This document shows positions 8,535 through 18,387 of a stretch of DNA of 64,000 nucleotides, piece by piece (within the stretch, counting starts at the first letter, position 1; the number at the start of each line of letters is the position of its first letter). Below the pieces are notes generated by a model, which worked only from the letters and a program-made list of their open reading frames with translations, made no database searches and had not been told where the DNA came from. The translations under genes and the position numbers were made by a program. The DNA is from Paenibacillus sp. SYP-B3998. Its GTDB lineage: Bacteria > Bacillota > Bacilli > Paenibacillales > NBRC-103111. The stretch covers positions 1,240,001 to 1,304,000 of the forward strand of contig NZ_JAAIKC010000001.1 of NCBI RefSeq assembly GCF_010820665.1, written 5' to 3'.

Positions 8535-9770
8535 ATGAACAGAGTTGTAATTACAGGTATGGGCGTAGTTACTGCCCTTGGTCAAGATTTAGAAACGTTT
8601 TGGGGTAACCTGACATCAGGGAAATCGGGCATCAGCAGCATTGAAAACTTTGATGTAAGCGAATACCCAACTCGCATTGCCGCTGAGGTAAAAGATTTTA
8701 ATATTGAGAATTATGTAGATCGCAAAGATGCACGCAAGATGGATCGTTTCGTCCAATTCGCAGTTGCAGGAGCACTCAACGCGCTTAAAGACGCGAAATT
8801 AGACGTGAAAGCAGGTACTGATCCTGAGCGCGTGGGCGTCTCTGTAGGTTCTGGTATTGGTGGCTTGAATACGTGGGAGGAACAGCACCGCATTCTGTTG
8901 GAAAAAGGACCTAAGCGTGTTTCGCCTTTCTTCATTCCGATGATGATTGCGAATATGGCATCTGGCTATATCTCAATGATTACCGGAGCGAAGGGGCCCA
9001 ACAGTACAGCGGTAACTGCCTGTGCAACAGGCACGCATTCCATTGGAGATTCGTTCAAAATGATTCAAAGAGGCGACGCCGACGTGATGATTTGCGGCGG
9101 TGCCGAAGCGACGATTACGCCTATTGGTGTCGCAGGCTTCTGTGCACTTCGGGCGATGTCTACGCGTAACGAGGAGCCGCATTTGGCAAGCCGTCCGTTT
9201 GATACCGATCGTGATGGTTTTGTCATGGGAGAGGGCGCCGGAGTTCTTATTTTGGAGTCGCTTGAACATGCGGAGCAGCGCGGAGCTCATATTTACGCTG
9301 AAGTGATTGGTTACGGAATGAGCGGCGACGCTTATCATATGACTGATCCAGATCCAGACGGCGCTGCGCGTTGTATGGCTAAAGCGATCAAAGATGCAGG
9401 CATTGCACCAGAAGCAATTAATTATATTAATGCCCACGGAACTTCAACGTCAGCTGGAGATAAATCAGAAACTATAGCGATTAAGAAGACTTTTGGGGAT
9501 CACGCGTACAAAGTGGCTGTGAGCTCTACGAAATCCATGACAGGTCACTTGCTTGGTGCTGCAGGAGGCGTAGAGGCTGTCGTTTGTGGTTTGACTATTT
9601 CTAATAATCTGATTGCGCCAACGATCAATTTAGACAATCAAGATCCTGAATGTGATTTGGATTATGTGCCGAATACAGCACGTGAGGCGCAAGTCGACAT
9701 CGCAATGTCGAACTCCTTCGGTTTTGGCGGACATAATGCAACGATTATCTTGAAAAGGTTTGAAGCATAA
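8535..9770 (+). CDS. fabF: 3-oxoacyl-ACP synthase II (FabF)
   Basis: A 411-residue condensing enzyme that elongates acyl-ACP with malonyl-ACP. The nucleophilic Cys is in [11 protein letters not shown], and the two histidines are in [11 protein letters not shown] and [14 protein letters not shown], which is the complete Cys-His-His set; the C-terminal [11 protein letters not shown] is also typical. The ATG at 8535 follows AGAGGTGG and gives the usual [10 protein letters not shown] start. In many Bacilli fabF sits with fabH at a different locus, so its inclusion here makes the elongation set more self-contained; enoyl reductase and dehydratase genes are not in the window. Confidence 0.97.
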   Translation: MNRVVITGMGVVTALGQDLETFWGNLTSGKSGISSIENFDVSEYPTRIAAEVKDFNIENYVDRKDARKMDRFVQFAVAGALNALKDAKLDVKAGTDPERVGVSVGSGIGGLNTWEEQHRILLEKGPKRVSPFFIPMMIANMASGYISMITGAKGPNSTAVTACATGTHSIGDSFKMIQRGDADVMICGGAEATITPIGVAGFCALRAMSTRNEEPHLASRPFDTDRDGFVMGEGAGVLILESLEHAEQRGAHIYAEVIGYGMSGDAYHMTDPDPDGAARCMAKAIKDAGIAPEAINYINAHGTSTSAGDKSETIAIKKTFGDHAYKVAVSSTKSMTGHLLGAAGGVEAVVCGLTISNNLIAPTINLDNQDPECDLDYVPNTAREAQVDIAMSNSFGFGGHNATIILKRFEA

Positions 9771-9831
9771 ATTGCCTTCCTACGAAGAAAGATAACGGAA
9801 TATCATTCTCTCTGGGTGGTGAAACAAGGAA

Positions 9832-10533
9832 ATGAACCGTGATATTAAAGAGCTGCAGCAACGAATAGGCATTAGTTTTCGTAAATCGGAGCTGCTGAAG
9901 CAGGCATTTACACATTCCTCTTATGTCAACGAACATCGCATCGCTGGACATAAGGACAACGAGCGTTTGGAGTTTCTGGGGGATGCCGTTTTGGAGCTGA
10001 CCGTTTCTGAATTTTTATATGATACATATCCAAGCCGTACGGAAGGCGAGTTGACCAAACTCAGAGCGTCTATCGTGTGTGAGCCTTCCCTCGTTACGTT
10101 CGCTGAAGATTTGGATTTTGGCGCGTTTGTCCTACTGGGCAAAGGTGAGGAGTTGACAGGAGGACGCTCGCGTCCAGCACTTCTTGCCGATGTATTCGAG
10201 TCGTTTATCGGTGCGCTTTACTTGGATCAGGGGCTTGATAGTGTAAAAGTGTTTCTTAAGCGCCATGTATTCACTAAAATTTCCAGTGAAGGTAAGCTGC
10301 TTGTCATCGACTACAAGACACAACTGCAAGAGCATACACAGCATCACAACATGGGATCTCTAGAATACCGCATCGTTAATGAACGGGGCCCTGCGCATGA
10401 ACGTGAGTTTGTAGCAGAAGTATACATGGAGGCTTCGCTTCTAGGGACTGGCGTTGGCCGTTCCAAGAAGGAAGCTGAACAGCAGGCTGCCGCTCAGGCG
10501 CTGTCCAAGCTTAATGTTGCTGTTGAGCGGTAA
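9832..10533 (+). CDS. rnc: Ribonuclease III
   Basis: A 233-residue double-stranded-RNA endonuclease that processes rRNA precursors and structured mRNAs. The RNase III signature [14 protein letters not shown] lies at about residues 43-56, the second acidic cluster [13 protein letters not shown] at about 120-133, and the C-terminal dsRNA-binding domain (about 160-230) ends with [13 protein letters not shown]. The metal-binding acidic residues are present. In Bacilli rnc lies between the fatty-acid genes and smc, as here. It is the last gene before a strong terminator. Confidence 0.97.
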   Translation: MNRDIKELQQRIGISFRKSELLKQAFTHSSYVNEHRIAGHKDNERLEFLGDAVLELTVSEFLYDTYPSRTEGELTKLRASIVCEPSLVTFAEDLDFGAFVLLGKGEELTGGRSRPALLADVFESFIGALYLDQGLDSVKVFLKRHVFTKISSEGKLLVIDYKTQLQEHTQHHNMGSLEYRIVNERGPAHEREFVAEVYMEASLLGTGVGRSKKEAEQQAAAQALSKLNVAVER

Positions 10534-10551
10534 TGGATGTACATTGTTGCT

Positions 10552-10585
10552 AAAAAAGGCGGCTGCGGCTGCCTTTTTTGTTTTT
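10552..10585 (+). terminator. Rho-independent terminator after rnc
   Basis: A 12-base-pair stem (AAAAAAGGCGGC with GCTGCCTTTTTT) has a TGCG loop and is followed by a T-rich tract. It closes the fapR-to-rnc transcription unit ahead of smc. Confidence 0.9.
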
Positions 10586-10634
10586 ATGTCTTATTTCATA
10601 AGGGATATGTTACAATAATTTTTGAGGTGAGACC

Positions 10635-13600
10635 ATGTTTTTAAGGCGGATTGAATTATCCGGATTTAAGTCTTTCGCGGACCGGACAGAGCTGGAATTC
10701 GTGCGCGGGATCACCGCGGTGGTAGGTCCGAACGGCAGCGGTAAAAGTAACATTTCTGATGGTATTCGCTGGGTGCTTGGGGAGCAAAGTGCGAAGTCTC
10801 TACGCGGCGGTAAAATGGAAGATGTTATTTTTGCAGGTAGTGATGCACGTAGAGCGGTTAATTATGGTGAAGTATCCCTAACGTTGGATAATAGCTCGCA
10901 ATCGCTTCCTTTGGATTTTAACGAGGTGACGGTTACTCGAAGAGTGCATCGCAGCGGGGAAAGCGAATATTTGATTAATAAGCAGCCCTGCCGCCTGAAA
11001 GATATTACGGAGCTCTTTATGGATACAGGTATTGGGAAAGAAGCCTATTCGATTATTGGGCAAGGACGTATCGAAGAGATATTAAGCACAAAGTCGGAAG
11101 ATCGTCGGGGCATTTTTGAAGAAGCATCCGGGATTGTAAAATATAAATCACGTAAACGTGAAGCTGAAAAGAAGCTGAGCGATACAGAGCAAAACTTATT
11201 ACGGATTCATGATCTGGTGTCTGAGCTTGAGGATCAAATTGAACCGCTTCGCGATCAATCAGAGAAAGCCATCCGATTTAAAGAGTTGCGTGAGAAGCTG
11301 AAAAGCAGCGAGATCTCCATGTATGTGCACCAGATCGATCAGATTTATCTATCATGGAACGAAGCAACGCAAAAATTGGAAAAGCTGCGTATAGAACAAA
11401 CAGAGTTGGCCACAATTGTGAATCAACACGATGCTCATTTGGAAAAGCATCGATGGGAAACGCGCAGCCTCGAAGAGGAACTTGAAAAGCTGCAAGAGAG
11501 TTTACTTCAATTAAGTGAAGAATTCGAAAAAAGCGAAGGTCATGGCGAGGTTCTTAAAGAACGTAAAAAGAACTATGTCGCCAATCGACAGCAGCTAATG
11601 AGTGTAGTTGTTTCGCAGGAGCAACGCAAAGCTGATAAGGAAGCAGAGCTTGTGGAGCAGCGTGAAAAGATCATTCAAATTGGTGCCCAGCTTTTTGAGT
11701 TTCAAGCCAAATTAAATGCAGAAGAACAGCGATTGCTTGGGGTCAATGGAGGGATTAGTTCAGCACCCGAAGATCAGTTAAAGGGCGAATTGCTGGAAAC
11801 GCTCAACCGGATGGCGCAAGCGCGCAATGAAATTCGTTATGCGGAGCAACAAACGGAAAGTATTGGACGCAGATTGGAAAGACTCGATGAGGAACGCCAA
11901 AAGTGGGCGGAACAGCGGGAGAAAATTGCGCATCGCAAGCAAGAATTAACGGCAAAACTAGAAGAGACCGTAGCAGAAATCGAAAATGATCGTCAGCGGT
12001 ATGTCCAGTTGTCACAAAACCTAAAATCTAAGCAGGGCTTATTAGATGAAGCGCAAAGTATGGTGCGCAAATGGGAGCAAAAGCTCGACGCATTAACTTC
12101 ACGCCGCGACACGATGAAAGAAATGGCCAATGATTATGATGGCTTTATGCAAGGTGTTAAAGAAGTTCTGAAAGCGAAAACACGCAAAGACTTGAAAGGG
12201 ATTCGTGGGGCTGTAGCCGAGCTTGTTAAGGTGCCTGCTGACGTGGAGATTGCTATCGAAACAGCGCTTGGCGGTGCGTTACAGAATATCGTCGTAGAGA
12301 CGGAAGCCGACGGACGAGAGGCGATTGCTTTTCTGAAGCGTCGTCAAATGGGACGAGCTACCTTCCTGCCAATGAATGTTATTCGTGGCCGCTCCATATC
12401 GGATCATGAAATCGGATCCTTGAAATCGGCTAAAGGTTTTGTCGGTATCGCAGTTGATTTGATTGAGTTTGACCCTACTTATCAAAATATTTTCTCCAGT
12501 TTGCTTGGTAACGTGGTTGTAGCGCAAAGTCTAGAAGAAGCCAACCATATTGCGGCCAAAGCACAATATCGGTATCGCGTTGTTACGTTAGAAGGCGATG
12601 TTGTCAATCCAGGAGGATCGATGACAGGGGGAAGTTTGCAGAAGAAGACGACTAGCTTGTTAGGTCGACAACGGCAAATTGAGGAGCTTGACCAAGAAAT
12701 CAAGACCTCTGAGCAGCAGTTGGGCGGTTTGCGAGATAAAACCTCCTCTATGAAACGTGAAATCACAGACGATATGATGACGATTGAACAGCTTCGCCAG
12801 CTTGGGGAACAGAGACGGATTGCTGAACAGCAAATTCTTGCGGAGCTTAACCCGTTGGAGGCGGAGAATAGAACGGTAGAGGAACAACTCACGCTAGATA
12901 GTCAGGATCGGGGCTCACTCCTTGCCGAACAAGCTGATTTTGCGCGGAAGAAAGTGGAGTCCGAGGATAGCTTGGCTGAGCTTCAGGAAGAAGAGGCCTC
13001 TTTGCAGCAAGCAATTCGTGAAGCTGAGATCTCCCGTAAAGCAAGTGAATCGGAGAAGGAAGAGCTGCAGAGCCAACTCACAGATTTGAAGGTGAGTGTG
13101 GCGTCAACTTCACAAGAGAAGCAGTCATTGCAAGATCAGCAGCGCCGTTTGCAGCAGGACTTATCCGACGTGCTTCGAGAGCTGGAAACAAATGCTCAAC
13201 TATTGCAACAGTTGGAACAGGATATGGAAGCGCTCGAGCAAGAAACGGTGCAGCAAGTGGAACTGCTCAATGATCTCAAGCTCAAAAAGCAACAATGTGC
13301 TGAACAAATTGATTACAAGCGTGCAGGACGAGCAGACTGGCTCCAGAAGTTGGAGCAAGAAGAAAATGAAACTCGCGCTCAGCGTATCCAGCTCAAGCAG
13401 GTGGAGGAGAGTTTGCACCAAACTGAGGTTCGGGTCACCCGACTTGATGTCGAGCTTGATAACCTATTGAAAAAGCTCGGAGAAGAATATGAGCTGAGTT
13501 ATGAGCTTGCCAAGGTACGTTATCCTGTTCCTGAGGACATCGCAGGCACGCAAAATCGTGTCCGCGAGCTGAAACGAGAGATTTCATCGCTAGGTGAAGT

Positions 13601-14207
13601 AAATCTCGGAGCCATTGAAGAATTTGCACGCGTGTCAGAGCGTTATGATTTCTTGAACAGTCAGAAGAATGATTTAATTGAAGCGAAAACGACGTTATAT
13701 CAAGTCATACGTGAAATGGATCAAGAAATGTCCAAACGTTTTAAAACAACGTTTGACGCTATTCGTTCCCATTTTGGTATCGTATTCGCTAAGCTGTTTG
13801 GCGGCGGACGTGCGGACTTGATCTTATCGGAGCCCGAGAATCTTCTTGATACTGGAATTGAGATCGTAGCCCAACCGCCTGGCAAAAAACTGCAAAATCT
13901 TCAGTTGCTTTCTGGCGGTGAGCGCGCACTGACAGCGATCGCGCTGCTGTTCTCGATCATTCGTGTCAAACCTGTGCCCTTTTGCGTACTTGACGAAGTC
14001 GAGGCTGCCTTGGATGAAGCGAACGTATCCCGGTTTGCAGAGTACTTAAGGGAATTCTCAGAGATGACTCAGTTTATCGTCGTGACCCACCGTAAAGGCA
14101 CAATGGAAGAAGCGGATGTGCTTTACGGTGTAACGATGCAGGAGGGCGGCGTTTCCAAGCTCGTTTCTGTTCGTTTAGAAGACGAGGAAGCTGTCGTGTC
14201 CGCATAG
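10635..14207 (+). CDS. smc: Chromosome condensation protein SMC
   Basis: A 1190-residue ATPase that, with ScpA and ScpB, loads at the origin region and organises and segregates chromosomes. The N-terminal head has Walker A GPNGSGKSN (about residue 32). Long coiled coils rich in Glu, Gln and Lys (about 170-500 and 670-1000) flank the hinge (about 510-640, with VGIAVDLI and GGSMTGGS). The C-terminal head has the signature LSGGERALTAIALLFSI and Walker B CVLDEVEAALDE. GAGGTGA precedes the ATG. TACAAT at 10611 may be the -10 of its own promoter, since a strong terminator lies upstream. Length and domain order are standard. Confidence 0.97.
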   Translation: MFLRRIELSGFKSFADRTELEFVRGITAVVGPNGSGKSNISDGIRWVLGEQSAKSLRGGKMEDVIFAGSDARRAVNYGEVSLTLDNSSQSLPLDFNEVTVTRRVHRSGESEYLINKQPCRLKDITELFMDTGIGKEAYSIIGQGRIEEILSTKSEDRRGIFEEASGIVKYKSRKREAEKKLSDTEQNLLRIHDLVSELEDQIEPLRDQSEKAIRFKELREKLKSSEISMYVHQIDQIYLSWNEATQKLEKLRIEQTELATIVNQHDAHLEKHRWETRSLEEELEKLQESLLQLSEEFEKSEGHGEVLKERKKNYVANRQQLMSVVVSQEQRKADKEAELVEQREKIIQIGAQLFEFQAKLNAEEQRLLGVNGGISSAPEDQLKGELLETLNRMAQARNEIRYAEQQTESIGRRLERLDEERQKWAEQREKIAHRKQELTAKLEETVAEIENDRQRYVQLSQNLKSKQGLLDEAQSMVRKWEQKLDALTSRRDTMKEMANDYDGFMQGVKEVLKAKTRKDLKGIRGAVAELVKVPADVEIAIETALGGALQNIVVETEADGREAIAFLKRRQMGRATFLPMNVIRGRSISDHEIGSLKSAKGFVGIAVDLIEFDPTYQNIFSSLLGNVVVAQSLEEANHIAAKAQYRYRVVTLEGDVVNPGGSMTGGSLQKKTTSLLGRQRQIEELDQEIKTSEQQLGGLRDKTSSMKREITDDMMTIEQLRQLGEQRRIAEQQILAELNPLEAENRTVEEQLTLDSQDRGSLLAEQADFARKKVESEDSLAELQEEEASLQQAIREAEISRKASESEKEELQSQLTDLKVSVASTSQEKQSLQDQQRRLQQDLSDVLRELETNAQLLQQLEQDMEALEQETVQQVELLNDLKLKKQQCAEQIDYKRAGRADWLQKLEQEENETRAQRIQLKQVEESLHQTEVRVTRLDVELDNLLKKLGEEYELSYELAKVRYPVPEDIAGTQNRVRELKREISSLGEVNLGAIEEFARVSERYDFLNSQKNDLIEAKTTLYQVIREMDQEMSKRFKTTFDAIRSHFGIVFAKLFGGGRADLILSEPENLLDTGIEIVAQPPGKKLQNLQLLSGGERALTAIALLFSIIRVKPVPFCVLDEVEAALDEANVSRFAEYLREFSEMTQFIVVTHRKGTMEEADVLYGVTMQEGGVSKLVSVRLEDEEAVVSA

Positions 14208-14323
14208 AATAACGAACGATATCATTTACTCATACTTACTTAACGAGCTGCGAATAAGTTAAATGAAGAATATGCTTGGGAAGTTAGTTTTCTGTTTTAG
14301 TAGTCAAACTTTTAGGAGGAACC

Positions 14324-15313
14324 ATGAGTTTTTTTAAACGATTAAAAGATAGTATTTCCAGTAAGGCTGAAATCGTGACTAACAAGTTTAAAGAGGGACT
14401 TGCGAAGACGCGGGACGCGTTTGTGGATCGTGTTGACGATTTGTTCAGCCGCCGCAAAAAGATTGACGAGGATTTCTATGAGGAGCTTGAAGAGATTTTG
14501 ATTGGCGCTGATGTTGGGGTTAACACAGTGCTAAAGCTGATCGATGAACTTCGCGTTGAAGTGAAAAAGCGTAAAATTGAAGATCCAGGGGAGCTTCAGC
14601 CAATTCTTTCTGAAAAGCTTATTGAATTACTCAAAGGCGACGCGGGCACTGGACTCAACCTAAACCCGAACGGATTGTCCGTTATTTTGTTTGTCGGCGT
14701 CAATGGTGTAGGCAAGACGACAACGATTGGTAAGATGGCTCATATGTTTAAGTCCCAAGGGAAAAAAGTGCTTATGGCTGCAGGCGACACATTCCGTGCA
14801 GGTGCTATTGAGCAATTGGAGACTTGGGGCCAGCGCGTCGGCGTGGATGTCATTAAGCAGCAGTCTGGTGCAGATCCTGCCGCGGTCATGTTCGATGCGG
14901 TACAGGCTGCGAAGACGCGTGGCGTCGATATTTTGTTGTGTGATACGGCAGGTCGCTTGCAAAATAAAGTGAACTTGATGGAGGAGCTAAATAAAATCTA
15001 TCGCGTTATTCAACGCGAGGTGCCGGATGCTCCCCACGAGGTTATTCTCGTTTTGGACGCGACTACAGGACAAAATGCACTCAGCCAAGCGAAGCTTTTT
15101 GGCGATAAAACAGGTCTTACGGGCCTAGTGCTGTCTAAACTCGACGGAACTGCTAAAGGAGGAATCGTTGTAGCGATACGCCAGGAGCTCTCACTTCCTG
15201 TTAAGTTTGTAGGGCTAGGTGAAAAGATGGACGATCTGCAACCTTTTGATTCCGAGCAGTTTGTTCATGCTCTTTTCGGCAAGTGGATGAATGAGCCAAA
15301 AGAAAACAACTAA
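14324..15313 (+). CDS. ftsY: Signal recognition particle receptor FtsY
   Basis: A 329-residue SRP GTPase that receives Ffh-ribosome complexes at the membrane. It has an N domain (about 1-100) and a G domain with G1 GVNGVGKTTT, the insertion-box DTFRAGA, G3 DTAGR, G4 SKLDGTAKGG and the C-terminal VGLGEKMDDLQPF. It lacks the long acidic A domain of E. coli FtsY, as is usual in Firmicutes. AGGAGGA precedes the ATG. The smc-ftsY order is conserved in Bacilli, and a terminator follows, separating it from ylxM-ffh. Confidence 0.97.
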   Translation: MSFFKRLKDSISSKAEIVTNKFKEGLAKTRDAFVDRVDDLFSRRKKIDEDFYEELEEILIGADVGVNTVLKLIDELRVEVKKRKIEDPGELQPILSEKLIELLKGDAGTGLNLNPNGLSVILFVGVNGVGKTTTIGKMAHMFKSQGKKVLMAAGDTFRAGAIEQLETWGQRVGVDVIKQQSGADPAAVMFDAVQAAKTRGVDILLCDTAGRLQNKVNLMEELNKIYRVIQREVPDAPHEVILVLDATTGQNALSQAKLFGDKTGLTGLVLSKLDGTAKGGIVVAIRQELSLPVKFVGLGEKMDDLQPFDSEQFVHALFGKWMNEPKENN

Positions 15314-15330
15314 CGTTATATTTTCATAGT

Positions 15331-15372
15331 AAAATCCTTGCTAACCGGGTGTTGGAAAGCGAGGATTTTTTT
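15331..15372 (+). terminator. Rho-independent terminator after ftsY
   Basis: A 12-base-pair stem (AAAATCCTTGCT with AGCGAGGATTTT, one G-U pair) has a 15-base loop and is followed by T residues. A new promoter begins 26 bases further on. Confidence 0.88.
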
Positions 15373-15397
15373 CTTAACAACTGACAAGGTCAATTGC

Positions 15398-15426
15398 TTG
15401 ACATTGGTCTTGGAATTCAGTATGAT
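15398..15426 (+). promoter_or_regulatory. Sigma-A promoter of ylxM-ffh
   Basis: TTGACA (15398-15403) and TATGAT (15421-15426) with the ideal 17-base spacing lie just after the ftsY terminator. The promoter overlaps the 5' end of the longest ylxM reading frame, so ylxM must begin further downstream, at 15475 or 15478. Confidence 0.8.
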
Positions 15427-15474
15427 AGGTTCTGTTGTGCTGCTGTCAAGGGTTCAACCTTTACGGAGGTGGCT

Positions 15475-15828
15475 ATGGTGCCTGTGGATCAAATGTTGGA
15501 AAAAACGAATAGGATTAACCTACTGTTTGATTTTTATGAACCATTATTGACTGAGAAGCAGCGAACATTTCTCCAATTGTACTTCCATGATGATTATTCA
15601 CTCGGAGAAATTGCCGAGAATTCAGCAATTAGCCGCCAGGCGGTTTATGAACATATTAAAAGAGCCGAACAAACGCTGCATGAGTATGAAAGCAAATTGA
15701 AGCTCTTACATAAGCACGAACTTCGTATGAAGCTTCGAGAAGAGTTAATACAGATCTTGGATACGTGCGAACCGGAGCTAAAGAGGAAAACGAACGAGCT
15801 TTTTGATACAATGGTAGGGATCGATTGA
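15475..15828 (+). CDS. ylxM: YlxM/p13 family helix-turn-helix protein
   Basis: A 117-residue protein of the YlxM family, always encoded next to ffh. The helix-turn-helix resembles sigma-70 region 4: YFHDDYSLGEIAENSAISRQ with AVYEHIKRAE follows at about residues 40-75. Streptococcal YlxM binds SRP components and the small cytoplasmic RNA, so a modulator of SRP is the best guess; DNA binding is not excluded. GGAGGT precedes the start; ATG 15475 is used, and GTG 15478 has slightly better spacing. The longer frame from 15394 overlaps the promoter and is rejected. Confidence 0.9.
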   Translation: MVPVDQMLEKTNRINLLFDFYEPLLTEKQRTFLQLYFHDDYSLGEIAENSAISRQAVYEHIKRAEQTLHEYESKLKLLHKHELRMKLREELIQILDTCEPELKRKTNELFDTMVGID

Positions 15829-15850
15829 AGCAAAGGTAGGGGTGAAGCGC

Positions 15851-17209
15851 ATGGCATTTGAAGGATTAGCGAGCCGACTGCAGAACGTGTTTGGCAAGCT
15901 GAGAAGCAAAGGTAAGCTGTCAGAAGAAGATGTAGGCGAAGCGCTTCGCGAGGTTCGATTGGCACTGCTTGAAGCGGACGTTAACTTCAAAGTGGTGAAG
16001 GACTTCATCGCTAAGGTGAAGGAGCAAGCAATCGGCCAAGAAGTGATGAAGTCTTTTACACCGGGCATGGTTGTTATTGATATAGTAAACAAAGAGCTTA
16101 CAGCGCTCATGGGCGGTACGCAAAGCAAGCTTGCTCGCTCTAACCGTCCGCCAACCGTTATTATGATGGCGGGTTTGCAAGGGGCAGGTAAGACAACAAC
16201 ATCTGGTAAATTGGCAAAGCTATTGCAAAAACAGAATCACAGGCCGCTTCTTGTTGCTTGTGACATCTACCGTCCGGCTGCTATCAAGCAGTTAGAGGTG
16301 CTTGGCGAGCAATTGAAAGTTCCTGTGTTTGCGATGGGTGACCAAGTTAACCCGGTGGATATCGCTAAAGCTGGCTTGCAGCATGCTAAAGATAACGGCA
16401 ATGATTATGTCATTATCGATACGGCAGGACGTTTGCACATCGATGAAAACTTGATGGACGAGCTGAAAAATGTCCGCATAGCTGTTGAGCCTGATGAGAT
16501 TTTACTCGTTGTGGATGCGATGACAGGGCAGGATGCTGTTAATGTAGCAGAAAGTTTTCATCAACAACTTGAGCTGACGGGTGTTGTCTTGACGAAGCTG
16601 GACGGAGATACTCGCGGTGGTGCGGCGTTATCGGTTAAAGCTGTGACGGGTTGTCCGATCAAGTTTGCCGCAAGCGGTGAAAAGATGGATGCTCTGGAAC
16701 CCTTCTTCCCAGATCGGATGGCTTCACGAATTCTCGGCATGGGTGACGTACTAACGTTGATTGAGAAAGCGCAAGCGGGAATCGATATGGATAAGGCGAA
16801 AGAGATGGAGCGTAAGATGCGCAACGCCGAATTCACCTTCGAAGATTTCCTTGATCAAATGGAGCAAGTAAAGAAGCTAGGTCCTCTTGATCAAATTATG
16901 GATATGCTCCCTGGTGCTAATAAAATCAAGGGCATGAAAGATATGAAGGTTGACGAAAAGCAGATGGCGCGCGTTGAAGCTATTGTGAAATCGATGACCA
17001 AGGAAGAAAAGCGCAAGCCTGAGCTCCTGAATGCGAATCGTCGCAAACGGATTGCGATTGGCAGCGGTAATTCCGTGCAAGAAGTCAACCGCTTTATCAA
17101 GCAATTTGATGATATGCGCAAGATGATGAAGCAATTTTCTGGCATGATGGGGCCAAAAGGCGCCAAAGGAATGAAAAAGTTAGGCAAAGGGTTTAAATTC
17201 CCTTTTTAA
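15851..17209 (+). CDS. ffh: Signal recognition particle protein Ffh
   Basis: A 452-residue SRP GTPase that binds signal sequences and, with the 4.5S/small cytoplasmic RNA, delivers ribosomes to FtsY. N and G domains carry GLQGAGKTTT, DIYRPAA, DTAGR and TKLDGDTRGGAAL. The Met- and Lys-rich M domain (about 310-452) ends in MRKMMKQFSGMMGPKG and holds the signal-peptide and RNA sites. ATG 15851 gives the canonical MAFEGLASRLQ start and has GGGGTGA upstream; GTG 15842 lies in that site. It is followed by rpsP 39 bases downstream. Confidence 0.97.
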   Translation: MAFEGLASRLQNVFGKLRSKGKLSEEDVGEALREVRLALLEADVNFKVVKDFIAKVKEQAIGQEVMKSFTPGMVVIDIVNKELTALMGGTQSKLARSNRPPTVIMMAGLQGAGKTTTSGKLAKLLQKQNHRPLLVACDIYRPAAIKQLEVLGEQLKVPVFAMGDQVNPVDIAKAGLQHAKDNGNDYVIIDTAGRLHIDENLMDELKNVRIAVEPDEILLVVDAMTGQDAVNVAESFHQQLELTGVVLTKLDGDTRGGAALSVKAVTGCPIKFAASGEKMDALEPFFPDRMASRILGMGDVLTLIEKAQAGIDMDKAKEMERKMRNAEFTFEDFLDQMEQVKKLGPLDQIMDMLPGANKIKGMKDMKVDEKQMARVEAIVKSMTKEEKRKPELLNANRRKRIAIGSGNSVQEVNRFIKQFDDMRKMMKQFSGMMGPKGAKGMKKLGKGFKFPF

Positions 17210-17248
17210 ATAAAGTTTGCTTTTATTCTAAGTAGGAGGTGATTTTTC

Positions 17249-17521
17249 ATGGCAGTACGTATTCGTCTTAAACGTATGGGCGCTCACAAAGCTCCTTTTT
17301 ACCGTGTGGTTGTTTCGGATTCCCGTTCCCCGCGTGACGGTCGTTTTATCGAAGAAATCGGTACTTACAATCCAGTTGCTCAACCAGCAGCAGTAACTCT
17401 TGATGAAGAGAAAGCGCTGAAATGGCTTCAAACTGGCGCGCAACCATCCGATACAGTTCGCAGTCTGTTTAGTAAAGCAGGTCTGATGACTAAATTTCAC
17501 GAACTGAAATTACAGAAGTAA
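17249..17521 (+). CDS. rpsP: 30S ribosomal protein S16
   Basis: A 90-residue ribosomal protein beginning [26 protein letters not shown] (first residues shown up to the family core) and containing [11 protein letters not shown], both hallmarks of S16, which stabilises the 5' domain of 16S rRNA. A strong AGGAGGTG site precedes the ATG. The ffh-rpsP-khpA order is conserved in Bacilli, and these genes are probably cotranscribed from the 15398 promoter. Confidence 0.98.
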   Translation: MAVRIRLKRMGAHKAPFYRVVVSDSRSPRDGRFIEEIGTYNPVAQPAAVTLDEEKALKWLQTGAQPSDTVRSLFSKAGLMTKFHELKLQK

Positions 17522-17547
17522 TCTGTTATCTTTCGGAGGGTGTGTTC

Positions 17548-17778
17548 ATGAAGGATCTTATCACGGTAATTGCTAAGGCTCTTGTTGATCATCCGGAAGA
17601 AGTGCGTGTCACTGTTGTGGAGAAGGATGACAAGATCGAGTACAGGCTTTCCGTTCACCCTGACGATGTCGGTAAAGTGATTGGTAAGCAGGGGAAAATT
17701 GCGAAATCGCTCCGCACGGTTGTCACCTCGGCAGCAGTGAAAGAAACTAAACGTGTTGCTGTAGAGATTGTTTCATAA
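17548..17778 (+). CDS. khpA: KH-domain RNA-binding protein KhpA
   Basis: A 76-residue single KH domain with the RNA-binding loop VIGKQGK (GxxG type). KhpA, with KhpB/Jag, binds mRNA and affects cell elongation and division in streptococci and enterococci; B. subtilis names it YlqC. The ATG at 17548 has CGGAGGG six bases upstream; the GTG at 17542 is too close to it. It sits between rpsP and rimM as in other Bacilli, but the ylqD gene that follows khpA in B. subtilis is absent here. A terminator follows. Confidence 0.94.
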   Translation: MKDLITVIAKALVDHPEEVRVTVVEKDDKIEYRLSVHPDDVGKVIGKQGKIAKSLRTVVTSAAVKETKRVAVEIVS

Positions 17779-17784
17779 GGGAGA

Positions 17785-17812
17785 GGGTTAGGAGTTTGTT
17801 CCTAACCTTTTT
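17785..17812 (+). terminator. Rho-independent terminator after khpA
   Basis: A perfect eight-base-pair stem (GGTTAGGA with TCCTAACC) has a six-base loop and is followed by five T residues, seven bases after the khpA stop codon. Confidence 0.82.
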
Positions 17813-17825
17813 CTTGTATTATAAT
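17796..17825 (+). promoter_or_regulatory. Possible promoter of rimM-trmD overlapping the terminator
   Basis: A perfect TATAAT at 17820-17825 lies 18 bases after TTGTTC (17796-17801). The -35 box would fall in the loop and second arm of the khpA terminator. The -35 match is weak, so this rests mainly on the -10 box and the need for a start after the terminator. Confidence 0.4.
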
Positions 17826-17871
17826 GGTTGTATAGGTATGGAATAAATGATGGAGGTCGGTCAAAACAAGT

Positions 17872-18387
17872 ATGAGTGAGAAGCTTTTTACGATAGGTAG
17901 AATAGTTAATACACATGGCGTGCGCGGCGAACTGAAAGTAGTGTCTGAAACGGATTTTCCAGAACGATTTGATCAAGGCAATACACTGGTTATTGTAGAT
18001 TCACAAAACAAGCAAACGCCGGTGACCATCCAAACGTCCCGCTTACATAAAAATATGTATATTCTGCAGTTCAAGCAATTTTCCGATATTAATGAAGTCG
18101 AGAAATTCAAAGGCGCTTTGCTCAAAATGGAAGAGAAGTATCAACAACCTCTAGATGAGGGAGAATATTATTACCATGAAATCGTAGGGTGTAAGGTCGT
18201 AACGGAGGAAGGCCAAGAATTAGGTCTCATTTCCGAAATATTGACCCCGGGCGCTAATGATGTATGGGTGGTATCTTTAGCAAAGGGCAAACAACTGCTG
18301 CTTCCGGTTATTGATGAGGTTGTGCTGAATGTGGACGTTGCGAATAAGACAATTCTCATTCATTTGATGGAAGGGCTGTTGGAATGA
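17872..18387 (+). CDS. rimM: 16S rRNA processing factor RimM
   Basis: A 171-residue assembly factor for the head of the 30S subunit. The N-terminal domain begins with [16 protein letters not shown] (family consensus G-x-HGxxGE-x-V), and a PRC-barrel domain fills the second half ([10 protein letters not shown] to [19 protein letters not shown]). GGAGGT lies 14 bases before the ATG, longer than ideal, but no better start is present. The stop overlaps the trmD start in ATGA-type fashion, so the two are translationally coupled. Confidence 0.96.
   Translation: MSEKLFTIGRIVNTHGVRGELKVVSETDFPERFDQGNTLVIVDSQNKQTPVTIQTSRLHKNMYILQFKQFSDINEVEKFKGALLKMEEKYQQPLDEGEYYYHEIVGCKVVTEEGQELGLISEILTPGANDVWVVSLAKGKQLLLPVIDEVVLNVDVANKTILIHLMEGLLE

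Noticed and set aside
12482-12892. A 136-codon minus-strand frame inside smc
   Set aside because: It is a shadow of the hinge and coiled-coil coding sequence; low-complexity Ser/Cys protein, no ribosome site.
15394-15474. N-terminal extension of ylxM
   Set aside because: The extra 27 codons overlap a near-perfect sigma-A promoter and its transcription start, and no ribosome site precedes the TTG at 15394.
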